DNA of 56,074 nt from SAR324 cluster bacterium (GTDB taxonomy: Bacteria > SAR324 > NAC60-12). Numbering within the stretch: position 1 is the first letter of the stretch; every line of letters starts with the position of its first letter. Below, piece after piece: positions 36,671-45,717 of the stretch. The stretch is taken from assembly GCA_015232315.1 (NCBI GenBank), contig JADFZZ010000033.1, forward strand, positions 1 through 56,074, given 5' to 3'. Below the pieces are notes generated by a model. That model made no database searches. It saw nothing but the letters and a program-made list of their open reading frames with translations, and was not told the DNA's origin. The translations under genes and the position numbers were made by a program.

Positions 36671-38281
36671 TCAGGTGTCGGACGTGCGTTCAGATTTGTA
36701 TTGATTACAAGCCTCAATAAACGACGCAAATAACGGATGAGGTTTGAACGGTTTGGATTTTAGTTCCGGATGAAACTGACAGGCCACAAACCAACGGTGG
36801 TCTTTCAATTCAATGGTTTCCACCAGATGACGTTCTGGATGTCGTCCAGAAATTACCATTCCTGCTTGTTCGAGTTTTGGAACAAATTGGTTCATGACTT
36901 CATAACGATGCCGATGCCGCTCTGAAATTTCGGTGCTGCCGTAAATGCGCGCAATCAAACTGTCAGCTTTCAGAACCGCGGGGTATCCGCCCAGACGCAT
37001 ACTGCCTCCGGTTTCCTGAAAACCTTCCTGTTCTGGCATCAGATCGACCACATTGTCAGGATTTCCAGGTGTGAATTCGCCTGAATTTGCTTTGGGAATG
37101 CCTGCCATATTTCTGGCAAATTCAATGATGGCCATCTGCATTCCGAGGCAAATTCCAAAAAACGGGATATTCCGTGTTCTGGCATAGTGAACCGCCTGAA
37201 TTTTACCTTCAGCACCACGCTCGCCAAATCCCGGAGCTACCAGAATACCATCCATGGATGCCAGAATTTTATCAGCACCCTGTGTTTCAATATCCTCAGA
37301 ATTGACATAATGCAAATTGACACTCAAATGATTGGCCAGGCCTCCATGGATCAATGCTTCATTCAGACTTTCATAAGAGTCTTTCTGCTGCACATACTTG
37401 CCCACAAACGCAATGTTGACCTCACCCAGGGGATTTTTAAAACGATCCACAATCTCTGCCCATTCCTGCAGTTTGGGACTTCTGGTCCACATACGCAGAT
37501 TTTCCACGATAATATCATCCAGACGTTCCTGATGAAAAATGAGTGGAACCTCATACACCGATTTCACATCGAGTCCTGTGATGACCGATTGTTCGGGTAC
37601 GTTGGTGAAGAGTGAAATTTTCTTTTTAACATTTTCAGGCAAAGGCGCTTTAGAACGACAAATCAGGATATTGGGTTGAATCCCGATTTCTCTCAATTTT
37701 CCCACACTGTGTTGTGTCGGTTTGGTTTTCATTTCCTCCGAGGCAAAAACAATCAGTGTGAGATGGATAAAAATGGTGTTGTCCATGCCAGTATCATGTC
37801 GAAACTGGCGTATGGCCTCCAAAAAAGGCAACGATTCAATATCACCGACGGTACCACCGATTTCCACAATGGAAACATCAACATTCTGGGAAGCCTTGAT
37901 GATCCTTGTTTTGATTTCATCAATCACATGCGGAACCACCTGAACAGTCCGTCCCAAATATTCACCGGCACGTTCCTTGCGGATGATCGTGTCATAGATT
38001 TGTCCCGTCGTGCAATTGTGTCCACGGCCTAAAGTTGTATGGGTGTAACGTTCGTAATGGCCCAGATCCAGATCGGTTTCAGCGCCATCTTCCGTAACAA
38101 ACACTTCCCCATGTTGAAAGGGACTCATTGTCCCGGCGTCCACATTGATATACGGATCCAGTTTCATCAGACTCACGCTCAATCCACGGCTTTCAAGCAA
38201 AGCACCGATGGAAGCCGCCGCTATACCTTTACCCAATCCTGATACAACACCGCCTGTAATAAAAATATATTTGGTTTGCAT
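36671..38281 (-). CDS. pyrG: CTP synthase
   Basis: A 536-residue cytosolic enzyme making CTP from UTP, ATP and glutamine. The synthetase domain starts KYIFITGGVVSGLGKG and contains LKLDPYINVDAGTMSP and the EDGAETDLDLGHYER loop. The C-terminal class I glutamine amidotransferase has its nucleophile in GICLGMQ and the catalytic His/Glu in HPEL. Length is normal for the family. GAGG sits 8 bases before the ATG. It heads a probable operon with the LptA-like, FKBP and bioA genes; kdsA/kdsB, often downstream of pyrG in relatives, are absent. Confidence 0.97.
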   Translation of the reverse strand: MQTKYIFITGGVVSGLGKGIAAASIGALLESRGLSVSLMKLDPYINVDAGTMSPFQHGEVFVTEDGAETDLDLGHYERYTHTTLGRGHNCTTGQIYDTIIRKERAGEYLGRTVQVVPHVIDEIKTRIIKASQNVDVSIVEIGGTVGDIESLPFLEAIRQFRHDTGMDNTIFIHLTLIVFASEEMKTKPTQHSVGKLREIGIQPNILICRSKAPLPENVKKKISLFTNVPEQSVITGLDVKSVYEVPLIFHQERLDDIIVENLRMWTRSPKLQEWAEIVDRFKNPLGEVNIAFVGKYVQQKDSYESLNEALIHGGLANHLSVNLHYVNSEDIETQGADKILASMDGILVAPGFGERGAEGKIQAVHYARTRNIPFFGICLGMQMAIIEFARNMAGIPKANSGEFTPGNPDNVVDLMPEQEGFQETGGSMRLGGYPAVLKADSLIARIYGSTEISERHRHRYEVMNQFVPKLEQAGMVISGRHPERHLVETIELKDHRWFVACQFHPELKSKPFKPHPLFASFIEACNQYKSERTSDT

Positions 38282-38499
38282 TGAAATGCCTCAGCTTCGA
38301 TTAAATCATTGATTGTAAAAGATTTTAATAATGATGTGACACGAGTTGAATGGAAGGTGCGAAAATAATTCACAGACTATCTAAACACAAGACTTTTGAC
38401 GTTCGATTGAAGTGCGAAGAAATCACCGGTTTGATTAAAAACCGGACAACCTGTTAATTGTTCTCTCATGGAAATACATTCCTGAGTCACTGTCATCCT

Positions 38500-39525
38500 T
38501 TATTCAGAAAGAATCATTTTATCAAACCCTTTGAAAAATAAACCAAACTCTTCCGGCTTATAATCCTGAAGGAGTCCAAAATATTTATCCCATGGTGGAA
38601 TGGGTAGACGTTCCCGGCTCTGATAATAAAGTGCTGTTCCCGGATGTTTCCAGTTTTCCTGAAAAAAAGGTTTAAGCGGAGATTTTTCCATCAAACCTTC
38701 AAACACAATGACCGGAGATTTCGCTCCTTTTGCGTAATTTTCATAGTGTTCAAGAATTTGTGGCCCATGCCCTGCTATCAGCAATTGTTCCAGCGTTCGT
38801 GTCGCTTCAAAATCTATTTTAATCCAGTCCGCAAGATCCAGAAGTTTCCAATGCACAGCACTATCCATTTTATTGGAATCATCCAGCACCAGACGTATGC
38901 CCAGTTCATTGGATAATGTTCTGATTGTGTTCAGATAATCTTCTGTGATGTATTCATTGATTTCCAGATAAAAACGGTTTTTGTGTTCAGGAAACAGTTT
39001 CAGAATCTGTTTGAGTGCCATGGGATAATTCAGATAATTTCCATCCACATTCTGTGTGAACATCAACGATGGAACCTGATCCTGATTGATGGCGATGTAT
39101 TTTCTCAACAGCCTCAATGTCAGAAATGTGACAATGAGCGAGGCAAACCTGATGACGACTGACGGGATATTCAATTCCTTGCATTGCTCCATGATCCCGC
39201 CAAAACTTCTGCCATGCAGGTCAATGGCCAGTAATTCAAAGCCTTTGGTGGCAGGACCTGTTGGGGGTGGTGCCAGCATATCAACCGCTTCTGCCTTGGA
39301 TGACATCCAGGATACGTAGTTTCTGGCTCGTTCGCTCAAGGCCGACCATTCTTTTGACAGTACTTGTTTTAAAATGCCTCCGACAATTTCAGGAAAACAG
39401 GTCAATGGGATCTTGGGTGGCGAAAGGATCACCATGTATTTAATGAGATTATCTGAATCCAGCCATTCCAGAAAGTCTTCAGCTTGTCTTGTTTGGGACA
39501 CTTTATTATCCATTGTGGAATCCAT
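38500..39525 (-). CDS. degenerate EAL-domain-like protein
   Basis: A 341-residue soluble protein. The C-terminal two thirds recall an EAL phosphodiesterase fold: FYLEINEYI in the position of the EIT/E motif, GIRLVLDDSNKMDS for the DDFGxG loop, WIKIDFEATR for KID, and VFEGLMEK for the late EGVE motif. The signature EAL itself and some metal ligands are not evident, so it is probably a c-di-GMP effector or a catalytically dead relative. The first 100 residues are unassigned. It starts one base after the dnaB stop and is likely co-transcribed with dnaB; an ATG four codons downstream is an alternative start. Confidence 0.5.
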   Translation of the reverse strand: MDSTMDNKVSQTRQAEDFLEWLDSDNLIKYMVILSPPKIPLTCFPEIVGGILKQVLSKEWSALSERARNYVSWMSSKAEAVDMLAPPPTGPATKGFELLAIDLHGRSFGGIMEQCKELNIPSVVIRFASLIVTFLTLRLLRKYIAINQDQVPSLMFTQNVDGNYLNYPMALKQILKLFPEHKNRFYLEINEYITEDYLNTIRTLSNELGIRLVLDDSNKMDSAVHWKLLDLADWIKIDFEATRTLEQLLIAGHGPQILEHYENYAKGAKSPVIVFEGLMEKSPLKPFFQENWKHPGTALYYQSRERLPIPPWDKYFGLLQDYKPEEFGLFFKGFDKMILSE

Positions 39526-39526
39526 A

Positions 39527-40882
39527 TTATGGTGTGTCTTGCAGACTTAAATTGGCAAATTTGGTGTATTGACCAATAAACGCCAGCCGGATGGGATGAC
39601 CGAGTTCGCCGTTACGGTTTTTTGCGACGATAATTTCTCCAATCCCTTGATCCGCAGTATTTTCATTATACACTTCATCACGATAAATAAAGAGAATTAC
39701 ATCCGCATCCTGCTCAATAGCTCCGGATTCACGCAGATCCGCCATCATTGGCCGTTTGTTAGGCCGGCGTTCGAGGTCACGATTGAGTTGTGACAACGCA
39801 ATGACTGGCACATTGAATTCTTTGGCAATCGCTTTCAGATTTCTTGAAATTTCAGAAACTTCCTGCTCACGGGAATTGACCTTGCGTGAAGCCTGCATGA
39901 GTTGAAGGTAATCAACCACAATCAAGCCTAAGCCCTTATGATCCTGATGGATCTGTCGAGCAACCTGCCTGATATGGTTGGGTGTGATTGCCGCCTGATC
40001 ATCAATAATCAGCGGAGTTTCGGCCATAACGGATGTGGCCTGTAGCAGTTTTTCCCAATCCTCACTGTCCAGGTTCCCGGACCATAATTTTTTACTGTTG
40101 ATTTTTGCTTCACTGCACAACAAGCGCATTGCCAAATGCTCCTTCGGCATTTCAAGACTGAACACAACGACCGGCAACTGTCGTGCATGCGATGCAAAAT
40201 AGGCAATATTCATGGCAAAGGCTGTTTTCCCCATCGAAGGCCGTGCCGCGATGATCACCAGGTTTCCTGCCTGCAACCCGCGTGTGAGTTCATCCAGATC
40301 TGTAAATCCAGTGGGAAGTCCTGTCACCGTATCATGATTCTGTGACAGTTGCTCCAGCAGTTCAAAATTTCTCAGCAGAATGGTTTTGAGATGCTCATAA
40401 TTTCTGGATTTTGTCCGGGATTCAATGGCCTTGAGCTTCTCGGTCGCTTCAAGAATAAAACCGGGAATATTGATATTGCCTTCACGTCCCTGGCGGGCAA
40501 TATCGTTAGCCGTGACGATAATGTTGCGTAGTTGGCTTTTTTCAGCAACGATGCGGGCATAATGAATGGCATTGTCTGGAACTGGCGCGGTTTGCGCAAG
40601 CGTCGCAAGATATTCAACACCACCGGATTGGGTTATTTTATTGGTATCCGTCAGGAGTTGATGGAGAATGAGTTCATCAATCGGGGAGTTTTTTTCGAAA
40701 AGCTCCCGCATGGCTTCATACAAATGCCGGTGTGCGGGAGAAAAGAAATCGGAAGCTTCCAGAACATCAGAAATTACTGGATATAAATCATTTTTAATAA
40801 TGATTGCTCCCAAAACCGCTTGTTCAGCAAGTTTGTCATTGGGAAGCAATTCATCCAGTTTTTCTATTTTGGTAGAGGACAT
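39527..40882 (-). CDS. dnaB: replicative DNA helicase
   Basis: A 451-residue DnaB hexameric helicase that unwinds DNA at the replication fork. The N-terminal domain opens LPNDKLAEQAVLGAI; the RecA-like motor has Walker A ARPSMGKTAFA, the VFSLEMPKEHLAMRLL block, Walker B LIVVDYLQLM and the QLNRDLERRPNKRPMMADLRESGAIEQDAD region (several motifs, here run together only in the protein). No intein is present. The ATG at 40882 has AGG about 9 bases upstream and is preferred to a TTG eight codons earlier. It closes the ribosomal-protein cluster, as in many bacteria. Confidence 0.96.
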   Translation of the reverse strand: MSSTKIEKLDELLPNDKLAEQAVLGAIIIKNDLYPVISDVLEASDFFSPAHRHLYEAMRELFEKNSPIDELILHQLLTDTNKITQSGGVEYLATLAQTAPVPDNAIHYARIVAEKSQLRNIIVTANDIARQGREGNINIPGFILEATEKLKAIESRTKSRNYEHLKTILLRNFELLEQLSQNHDTVTGLPTGFTDLDELTRGLQAGNLVIIAARPSMGKTAFAMNIAYFASHARQLPVVVFSLEMPKEHLAMRLLCSEAKINSKKLWSGNLDSEDWEKLLQATSVMAETPLIIDDQAAITPNHIRQVARQIHQDHKGLGLIVVDYLQLMQASRKVNSREQEVSEISRNLKAIAKEFNVPVIALSQLNRDLERRPNKRPMMADLRESGAIEQDADVILFIYRDEVYNENTADQGIGEIIVAKNRNGELGHPIRLAFIGQYTKFANLSLQDTP

Positions 40883-40933
40883 TGTTTTAGACCTGAAATT
40901 CTTCAATCCTTGCGGATCAGAACCTCACAGGTG

Positions 40934-41470
40934 TCACTCATCCGCTTCATCATCATAATAATCATCAACCGGTTCTTCGACAGGTGCTTCGGAAACAGGT
41001 GCGGATGCCACAGGGATTTCGCCATCGGCCTTCACTTTCACGATTACCGCGGTTTTTACCTCGGTATGCAGGCGAACATCAATGGTGTGGTTCCCTATTG
41101 TTTTGATTGGTTGCTGCAAAATGATAGATCTGCGCTCCAGTGTAAAGCCATTTTGTGCAAAGACTTGAATCAGTTCCGGAATCGTCACTGAACCAAACAA
41201 TCTTCCTCCCGGGCCTGCTTTTTTCAGAACTTCAATGTTGAGCGATTTAAGCCGCGCAACTTTGTCCTGTGCATCCATGACCGCTGCTTTGCGTTTCTTT
41301 TCAAGATGCTGAAGGTGATGTTTGAATTCTCTGGATTCCTGACTGTCAGCCAGTATTGCTTTTTTCTGGGGAAGTAAAAAGTTGCGGGCATATCCGGGTT
41401 TGACCTGTACGATGTCCCCAATCACCCCCAGATTTGGGACATCTTCCGCTAGGATTATTCTAATTGCCAC
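40934..41470 (-). CDS. rplI: 50S ribosomal protein bL9
   Basis: A 178-residue bL9 that binds 23S rRNA. The N-terminal signature is clear (ILAEDVPNLGVIGDIVQVKPGYARNFLLP), as is the long connecting helix and the C-domain with GRLFGSVT and IGNHTIDVRLH. An acidic tail of about 25 residues (EEPVDDYYDDEADE) extends beyond the usual end. It follows rpsR in the rpsF-rpsR-rplI-dnaB order. Confidence 0.97.
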   Translation of the reverse strand: MAIRIILAEDVPNLGVIGDIVQVKPGYARNFLLPQKKAILADSQESREFKHHLQHLEKKRKAAVMDAQDKVARLKSLNIEVLKKAGPGGRLFGSVTIPELIQVFAQNGFTLERRSIILQQPIKTIGNHTIDVRLHTEVKTAVIVKVKADGEIPVASAPVSEAPVEEPVDDYYDDEADE

Positions 41471-41531
41471 AGTGTTACCTCAGTTAAATGTTTTAAATTT
41501 AGAGAAATCCACTTCCATCAGGGGCTGGATT

Positions 41532-41822
41532 TCAAGATTCAGGGTTGATATATCCTGCTGTATAGGAGATAAGCGCCAGATTCCTTGCGCGTTTGATTGC
41601 CTGACGCAACATGCGCTGATAGGGCATGGACACTCCTGAAATACGGCTGGGAATGATCTTGCCACAATCCGTGATGTAATTTTTCAGCAAATCCACATCT
41701 TTATAATCAATAACATCAATGCCGGCTTCCTTAAAGGGACAGCTTTTGCGGCGTTTCAGCAAAATGGAAGCGGGTACACCTCCACGTTGACCAGGTCGTT
41801 TACTCTTTTTTTTATTGTTCAT
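41532..41822 (-). CDS. rpsR: 30S ribosomal protein bS18
   Basis: A 96-residue bS18 with a basic N-terminal tail ([14 protein letters not shown]), then [29 protein letters not shown] and the conserved [18 protein letters not shown]. It partners bS6 in the platform of the 30S subunit. It is 29 bases downstream of rpsF in the same transcript. Confidence 0.97.
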   Translation of the reverse strand: MNNKKKSKRPGQRGGVPASILLKRRKSCPFKEAGIDVIDYKDVDLLKNYITDCGKIIPSRISGVSMPYQRMLRQAIKRARNLALISYTAGYINPES

Positions 41823-41851
41823 AGGTTTCTCCGGTTATCCGTGATTAGGTA

Positions 41852-42259
41852 TTAAACTATTTCTGTTACAGTTTCATCAGCAGCTTCGATTTCATCAACA
41901 ATAACTTCAGCTTCATCAGGTCGTTCATAGTTTTTGTCACTGAGCTTCATAAATGCATGGTTTGCGGCATCCACATCGTCAACACTGACCGTCTGAAAAC
42001 GAAGCACTTCTTCCAAATACCCCAATTGTTTGTGAAGTTCCTTGAGCATTTCGCCTGTGCCTTCAATGTACCAGAGGTGATACAATCCATAATTCTTTTT
42101 CTGAATTGGATATGCCAATCGCCGCCGTCCCCAAACATTTTTGTGTTTGGTAACACCTTCATATCGGGCAATCACACCCTCAATTTTTTCGAGTGTGGCT
42201 TGAGTTTCGGCCTCACTTATATTGCTGTCTGTAATAAAAACAGTTTCAAAACCTTTCAT
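41852..42259 (-). CDS. rpsF: 30S ribosomal protein bS6
   Basis: A 135-residue bS6: ETVFITDSNISEAE, the KNVWGRRRLAYPIQKKNYG loop and LGYLEEVLRFQTVSV strand, followed by an acidic C-terminal extension of about 30 residues. GAAAGGAAC precedes the ATG. It is the first gene of the rpsF-rpsR-rplI-dnaB transcript and is preceded by a leader with several hairpins. Confidence 0.97.
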   Translation of the reverse strand: MKGFETVFITDSNISEAETQATLEKIEGVIARYEGVTKHKNVWGRRRLAYPIQKKNYGLYHLWYIEGTGEMLKELHKQLGYLEEVLRFQTVSVDDVDAANHAFMKLSDKNYERPDEAEVIVDEIEAADETVTEIV

Positions 42260-42280
42260 ATTGTTCCTTTCGAGTTAAGC

Positions 42281-42395
42281 CTGCAATAGCAGACAAGGAC
42301 TAAGTCAGTTCGTTGGAACTGACACCACTGGATCTCCTGAAACCAGGAGTTTATTGCCGAAGCAATTCGGCAGACTAGCCGTCAATGAATGACGG
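42281..42395 (-). promoter_or_regulatory. rpsF leader with five consecutive hairpins
   Basis: In the 157 bases between ychF and rpsF, five short palindromes follow one another: 42379-42395 (CCGTCA/TGACGG), 42355-42372 (TGCCGA/TCGGCA), 42334-42349 (CTCCTG/CAGGAG), 42304-42323 (GTCAGTTC/GAACTGAC) and 42281-42292 (CTGC/GCAG). Other bacteria control rpsF-rpsR by an S6:S18-binding leader with a CCG element; this leader may be an analogue, and the first hairpin could also end ychF transcription. No long U-tract is present. Confidence 0.5.
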
Positions 42396-42416
42396 AAAAC
42401 AGAGACCAAACAGATC

Positions 42417-43508
42417 TCAGACATTGAACCGGAAATGAATCACATCTCCATCCTGAACCACATAATCTTTACCTTCCATCCGTAACCTCCCGGCATCTTT
42501 GACCGCGGCTTCTGAGCCAAGCTGGTTGATATCGTCATAATGATACACTACGGCACGAATGAATCCTTTTTCAAAATCAGAATGAATTTTGCCGGCTGCT
42601 TTGGGAGCCTGGGTGCCTCGCATGATATTCCACGCACGAACTTCCTGCTTGCCCGCAGTGAAATAGGTGATCTGATCCAGCAAGTGATATCCGGCTCTTG
42701 CCAGTTGATCAAGACCTGATTCTTCAATACCAAGATCCTGCATGAACAGTGTAGCCTCTTCCGCGTCCATTTCAGCTAGTTCAGCCTCGATCTTCGCACA
42801 GATTTTCACCACCTGGATTCCCTCTTTTTCGGCCAGTTCCTTCAATTTCAAAAAGTGGCCTTCATCTTCGGTCAGCATTGTTTCACTGACATTGCCCACA
42901 TAGAGGTATGGCTTCATGGTGATCAGATTCAGATCACGGATCAATAATTTTTCCTGTTCATTCAGTTGTATGGCTTGTGCCAGCTCACCTTTGGCCAAAG
43001 TGTCCAGAAGCTTCTGCAGAACAGGGATAGACTCTGCTGCTGTTTTATCCCCTTTGGCCTGTTTTATGGTGCGTTCCAGTTTGCGTTCCACTTGATCCAG
43101 GTCGGCAAGAATCAATTCTGTTTTGATCACTTCCAGGTCATCGAGTGGTGAAAGTGCTCCAGAAACGTGGCTTACATTTTCATCCTCAAAACACCGCACC
43201 AGATGAATGATGGCATCAATCTGTCGAATATGGCTTAAAAACTGGTTTCCCAAACCTTCACCCTTGCTGGCGCCCTTCACCAGTCCTGCGATATCCACAA
43301 CTCTCAAGGTGCTGGGAACCACCTTGTCTGGTTCCACCAATTGTACCAGTCTGGTCATGCGATCATCTTTAACAGGCACAATACCAATATTCGGTTCAAT
43401 AGTGCAAAAGGGATAATTGGCAATTTCCGCATGGGCTTTGGTCAAAGCCTGAAACAGCGTTGATTTTCCAACATTGGGCAATCCTACAATTCCAACTTCC
43501 AATCCCAT
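42417..43508 (-). CDS. ychF: redox-regulated ATPase YchF
   Basis: A 363-residue OBG-family P-loop protein that binds ribosomes and prefers ATP. Walker A is GLPNVGKSTLFQALT; the switch region DIAGLVKGASKGEGLGNQFL and the unusual NVSE in place of NKxD are typical of YchF. A coiled-coil insert lies in the middle and a TGS domain at the C-terminus (RAWNIMRGTQAPKAAGKIH, VVQDGDVIHFRFNV). It starts 3 bases after pth. Confidence 0.96.
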   Translation of the reverse strand: MGLEVGIVGLPNVGKSTLFQALTKAHAEIANYPFCTIEPNIGIVPVKDDRMTRLVQLVEPDKVVPSTLRVVDIAGLVKGASKGEGLGNQFLSHIRQIDAIIHLVRCFEDENVSHVSGALSPLDDLEVIKTELILADLDQVERKLERTIKQAKGDKTAAESIPVLQKLLDTLAKGELAQAIQLNEQEKLLIRDLNLITMKPYLYVGNVSETMLTEDEGHFLKLKELAEKEGIQVVKICAKIEAELAEMDAEEATLFMQDLGIEESGLDQLARAGYHLLDQITYFTAGKQEVRAWNIMRGTQAPKAAGKIHSDFEKGFIRAVVYHYDDINQLGSEAAVKDAGRLRMEGKDYVVQDGDVIHFRFNV

Positions 43509-43511
43509 GTC

Positions 43512-44069
43512 CTATACCGACAATGATGTGTTTTCAAACTTTGATATATCAAGACACTGAACGATATGTTCAAGAAGCCCCGGTAATAATTTTTCAAATA
43601 AAGCAAATTCTTCCTTCCCCCAAGGTTTCAAGACATACTGACTGACAATCATATTTTCAGGAGGGCGACCAATACCAACACGCAACCGTTTGAAATCCAG
43701 TGTTCCCAGTTCTTCGGCAATGGACTTTAAACCGTTATGACCGCCATGACTGCCCTGCGTCCGCAGGCGAGCTTTTCCAAGAGGGAGATCAAGATCATCA
43801 GAAATAATCAGGATTTGTTCAATGGGGATTTTATAGAATTGAACACATGCTCGAACGGACAACCCACTGCGGTTCATGAAAGTCAATGGTTTGAGCAATA
43901 TCAGCGGATGTCCCCTGGTTGTCCCTCGAAGAACATCCCCTGAAAACTTTTTTTCTCTGATACCCGGATTTAATAATTCGCCAAGCGCGTCGATCACCAT
44001 GAAACCCGCATTATGCGGGGTGTGACTGTATTCAGGACCGGGATTGCCTAATCCCGCAATCAAAAACAT
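43512..44069 (-). CDS. pth: peptidyl-tRNA hydrolase
   Basis: A 185-residue Pth that frees tRNA from stalled peptidyl-tRNA. FLIAGLGNPGPEYSHTPHNAGF opens the protein with the catalytic His (HNAGF); FMNRSG, ISDDLDLPLGK.R and GSHGGHNGLKSI are all present. It lies 14 bases after rplY and 3 before ychF, the usual translation-quality cluster. Confidence 0.96.
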   Translation of the reverse strand: MFLIAGLGNPGPEYSHTPHNAGFMVIDALGELLNPGIREKKFSGDVLRGTTRGHPLILLKPLTFMNRSGLSVRACVQFYKIPIEQILIISDDLDLPLGKARLRTQGSHGGHNGLKSIAEELGTLDFKRLRVGIGRPPENMIVSQYVLKPWGKEEFALFEKLLPGLLEHIVQCLDISKFENTSLSV

Positions 44070-44083
44070 GCGCTATCCTGATA

Positions 44084-44659
44084 TTATTTGGAACGGGTTT
44101 TACCAGCGTAAAGCACAGTATAATTCTGCTTCGCGCTCAGAACAACGTTTTCTGGCAACTTGATTTCCTGAACACGTAACACATTGCCAACATCGATGGC
44201 TGAAACATCCACTTCAAGGAAGTCTGGAATATTGGCCGCATTGCATTCCACATTGATGGTGCGAACAATCATTTGAAGTAGCGCGCCTTTTTTCAAAGCG
44301 GGAGCTTCACCAACCAGTTTTAGTGGAATCGGCAGAACAACAGTTTGACTGCTATTCAATTCACGAAAATCCACATGAACCAGTTTGTGTTTATAAAAAT
44401 GTTTCTGAATTGCCTGGATCAGCACAGAATGGGTTTTTTCCTCATTGGTTTGAGGATTGATAATACGCAAAGGAACCATCTGGTGTTTTCCTGTCAGACG
44501 TTCCATCACACGACGTGTGTGTTCTTCTTCCAGTTGTAACAGAATATTCCCACTTGCTCCATACATCACCGCGGGAATTTTTTTATTTTGTTTTAACGTG
44601 CGGTTGAAGGACTTCCCGGTCATTTCACGCGTATAGGCGACAAGTTCGGCTTGAGACAT
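44084..44659 (-). CDS. rplY: 50S ribosomal protein bL25 (general stress protein Ctc form)
   Basis: A 191-residue two-domain bL25/Ctc that binds 5S rRNA: N-domain with FNRTLKQNKKIPAVMYG and the KHKLVHVDF strand, and a C-terminal TL5-like domain with LPIPLKLVGEAPALKKG and FLEVDVSAIDVG. The ATG has CAGGAG 8 bases upstream. It is the first gene of rplY-pth-ychF. Confidence 0.95.
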   Translation of the reverse strand: MSQAELVAYTREMTGKSFNRTLKQNKKIPAVMYGASGNILLQLEEEHTRRVMERLTGKHQMVPLRIINPQTNEEKTHSVLIQAIQKHFYKHKLVHVDFRELNSSQTVVLPIPLKLVGEAPALKKGALLQMIVRTINVECNAANIPDFLEVDVSAIDVGNVLRVQEIKLPENVVLSAKQNYTVLYAGKTRSK

Positions 44660-44712
44660 GGTTCAACTCCTGTTGAAAGGCAAAAATACGTGGTCCAAAA
44701 AAATAAACGGAC

Positions 44713-44741
44713 TACTTAACCTTAACTCAAGTAGCAGTCAA
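44713..44741 (-). promoter_or_regulatory. promoter candidate for rplY-pth-ychF
   Basis: On the minus strand TTGACT (44741-44736) is 17 bases from TAAGTA (44718-44713). The -35 box matches well and the -10 box poorly. The distance to the rplY ATG is about 54 bases. Confidence 0.4.
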
Positions 44742-44776
44742 TACTAATTTTTAGATAAATAAAAGCACACATTCTT

Positions 44777-44977
44777 GGCTATGGTCATCGTTTGGCCAGT
44801 GAGTGACGCAAACAGGGCAGGACGATACCGGGAACGGTAGTCCCGGGGAAGGCCACAAACCGTGAAATTACATTGGGACGTAACCTGTTGCTACCGTCTT
44901 CGAAAGGGTATTTACCCTTCGATGATTCCGCATTTTCTTTATCGACAACCATCTGACATTGGAAACAATGACTATGG
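44777..44977 (+). mobile_element. MITE-like element C, copy 2 (no insertion)
   Basis: A 201-bp copy of the element at 30762-31109, without the internal A element. Ends GGCTATGGTCATCGTTTGGC and, inverted, CCATAGTCATTGTTTCC. Possible outer extension of the inverted repeat by ACATTC/GAATGT. It shows the unoccupied site for the A insertion. Not coding. Confidence 0.7.
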
Positions 44978-45034
44978 ACGAATGTCCTTTACCCCAAAAG
45001 GTGCAAATCGACCTGAATTATACTTTGAACTGGT

Positions 45035-45176
45035 TAGTTTCTTAGAAGTTAAATTCTGCGCAAAATGGCAAAAGAATTTAGCCACAGAGTCACAGTGTCA
45101 CAGAGTATGTTTTAAAAAATTCTCTGTGTCTTTGTGTCTCTGTGGCAAAAATTGGTTCCGGCTATGCCGGGTTAGG
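45035..45176 (+). repeat. dispersed repeat E, copy 1
   Basis: A 142-bp unit from AGTTTCTTAGAAGTTAAATT to CTATGCCGGGTTAGG that is nearly identical (I see one difference) to 53949-54090. A third, more divergent inverted copy is at 55280-55413. Inside, CCACAGAGTCACAG and its complement near CTCTGTGGC form an imperfect hairpin. Confidence 0.85.
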
Positions 45177-45280
45177 AATGGCAAAAGAATAAGTTGTAAA
45201 AGTTTGCTCGTACCACATCCCGTGGGGCACGTTATCCACCAGACGAAGCTCTGCTTCGCACCCACCGGAGGTGAGTCATG
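45177..45280 (+). repeat. dispersed repeat D, copy 2
   Basis: Matches 4580-4681 and here directly abuts repeat E. It includes the small hairpin ACGAAGCTCTGCTTCGC and the sequence CCGTGGGGCACGTTATCCA. Not coding. Confidence 0.6.
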
Positions 45281-45525
45281 GAACGGTTACGCACGGGAAG
45301 TTCTTAACCAGAAAGTTTCCTATGTTATTTTTTGAACGGGTTTTATCTGGAGTTTTTAGGGAGGGATTCATCCTATTTTCGGCTACACATTTTAGGGGCG
45401 AACCTGTGTGTTCGCACTGATCCCGGGCAGACACACAGGGCTTCCCCTACGGGACAAAATCCAAACCAGTGGTATCTCAGACCGAGTTTTGACACATGGC
45501 CGAAAATGTGATCAAGCCTGTTTAA
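45281..45525. other. intergenic region with remnants of further repeats
   Basis: Between repeat D and nqrM. A stretch near 45400-45470 (GGGGCGAACCTGTGTGTTCG, then GGGCAGACACACAGGG) is an inverted repeat of the common GGGCGAACACAC type. No gene is seen. A weak CCTGATTAAACAGG hairpin (45517-45530) just after the nqrM stop may help end the nqr transcript. Confidence 0.4.
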
Positions 45526-45711
45526 TCAGGTTTTCAATTCAAGTTCCTTGTTGTTTTCACAGGCCTCACACGATGGACCGCCAAACATTTTTTTTAATTT
45601 TCCCAGTCCACCGCAGGAACCCTGAATACATTTGTTGCTGAAAATAACGCCAAGAGCCATTCCCAGCACACACAAACAAAAAATCACAAAGGACGCGATA
45701 AATATTTTCAT
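45526..45711 (-). CDS. nqrM: Nqr maturation factor NqrM
   Basis: A 61-residue membrane protein: one N-terminal helix (about 3-23) followed by NKCIQGSCGG (Cys28, Cys33) and CEAC (Cys48, Cys51), the four-cysteine pattern of NqrM (DUF539). NqrM is needed to assemble Na+-NQR, probably delivering iron for the Fe centre held by NqrD/NqrE. It lies 6 bases after apbE, the same order as in Vibrio. Confidence 0.92.
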   Translation of the reverse strand: MKIFIASFVIFCLCVLGMALGVIFSNKCIQGSCGGLGKLKKMFGGPSCEACENNKELELKT

Positions 45712-45717
45712 AAAACC

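Noticed and set aside
45035-45176. Repeat E hairpin as a tRNA or small RNA gene
   Set aside because: It lacks a cloverleaf and any CCA or T-loop motif; its near-identical copies mark it as a dispersed repeat.
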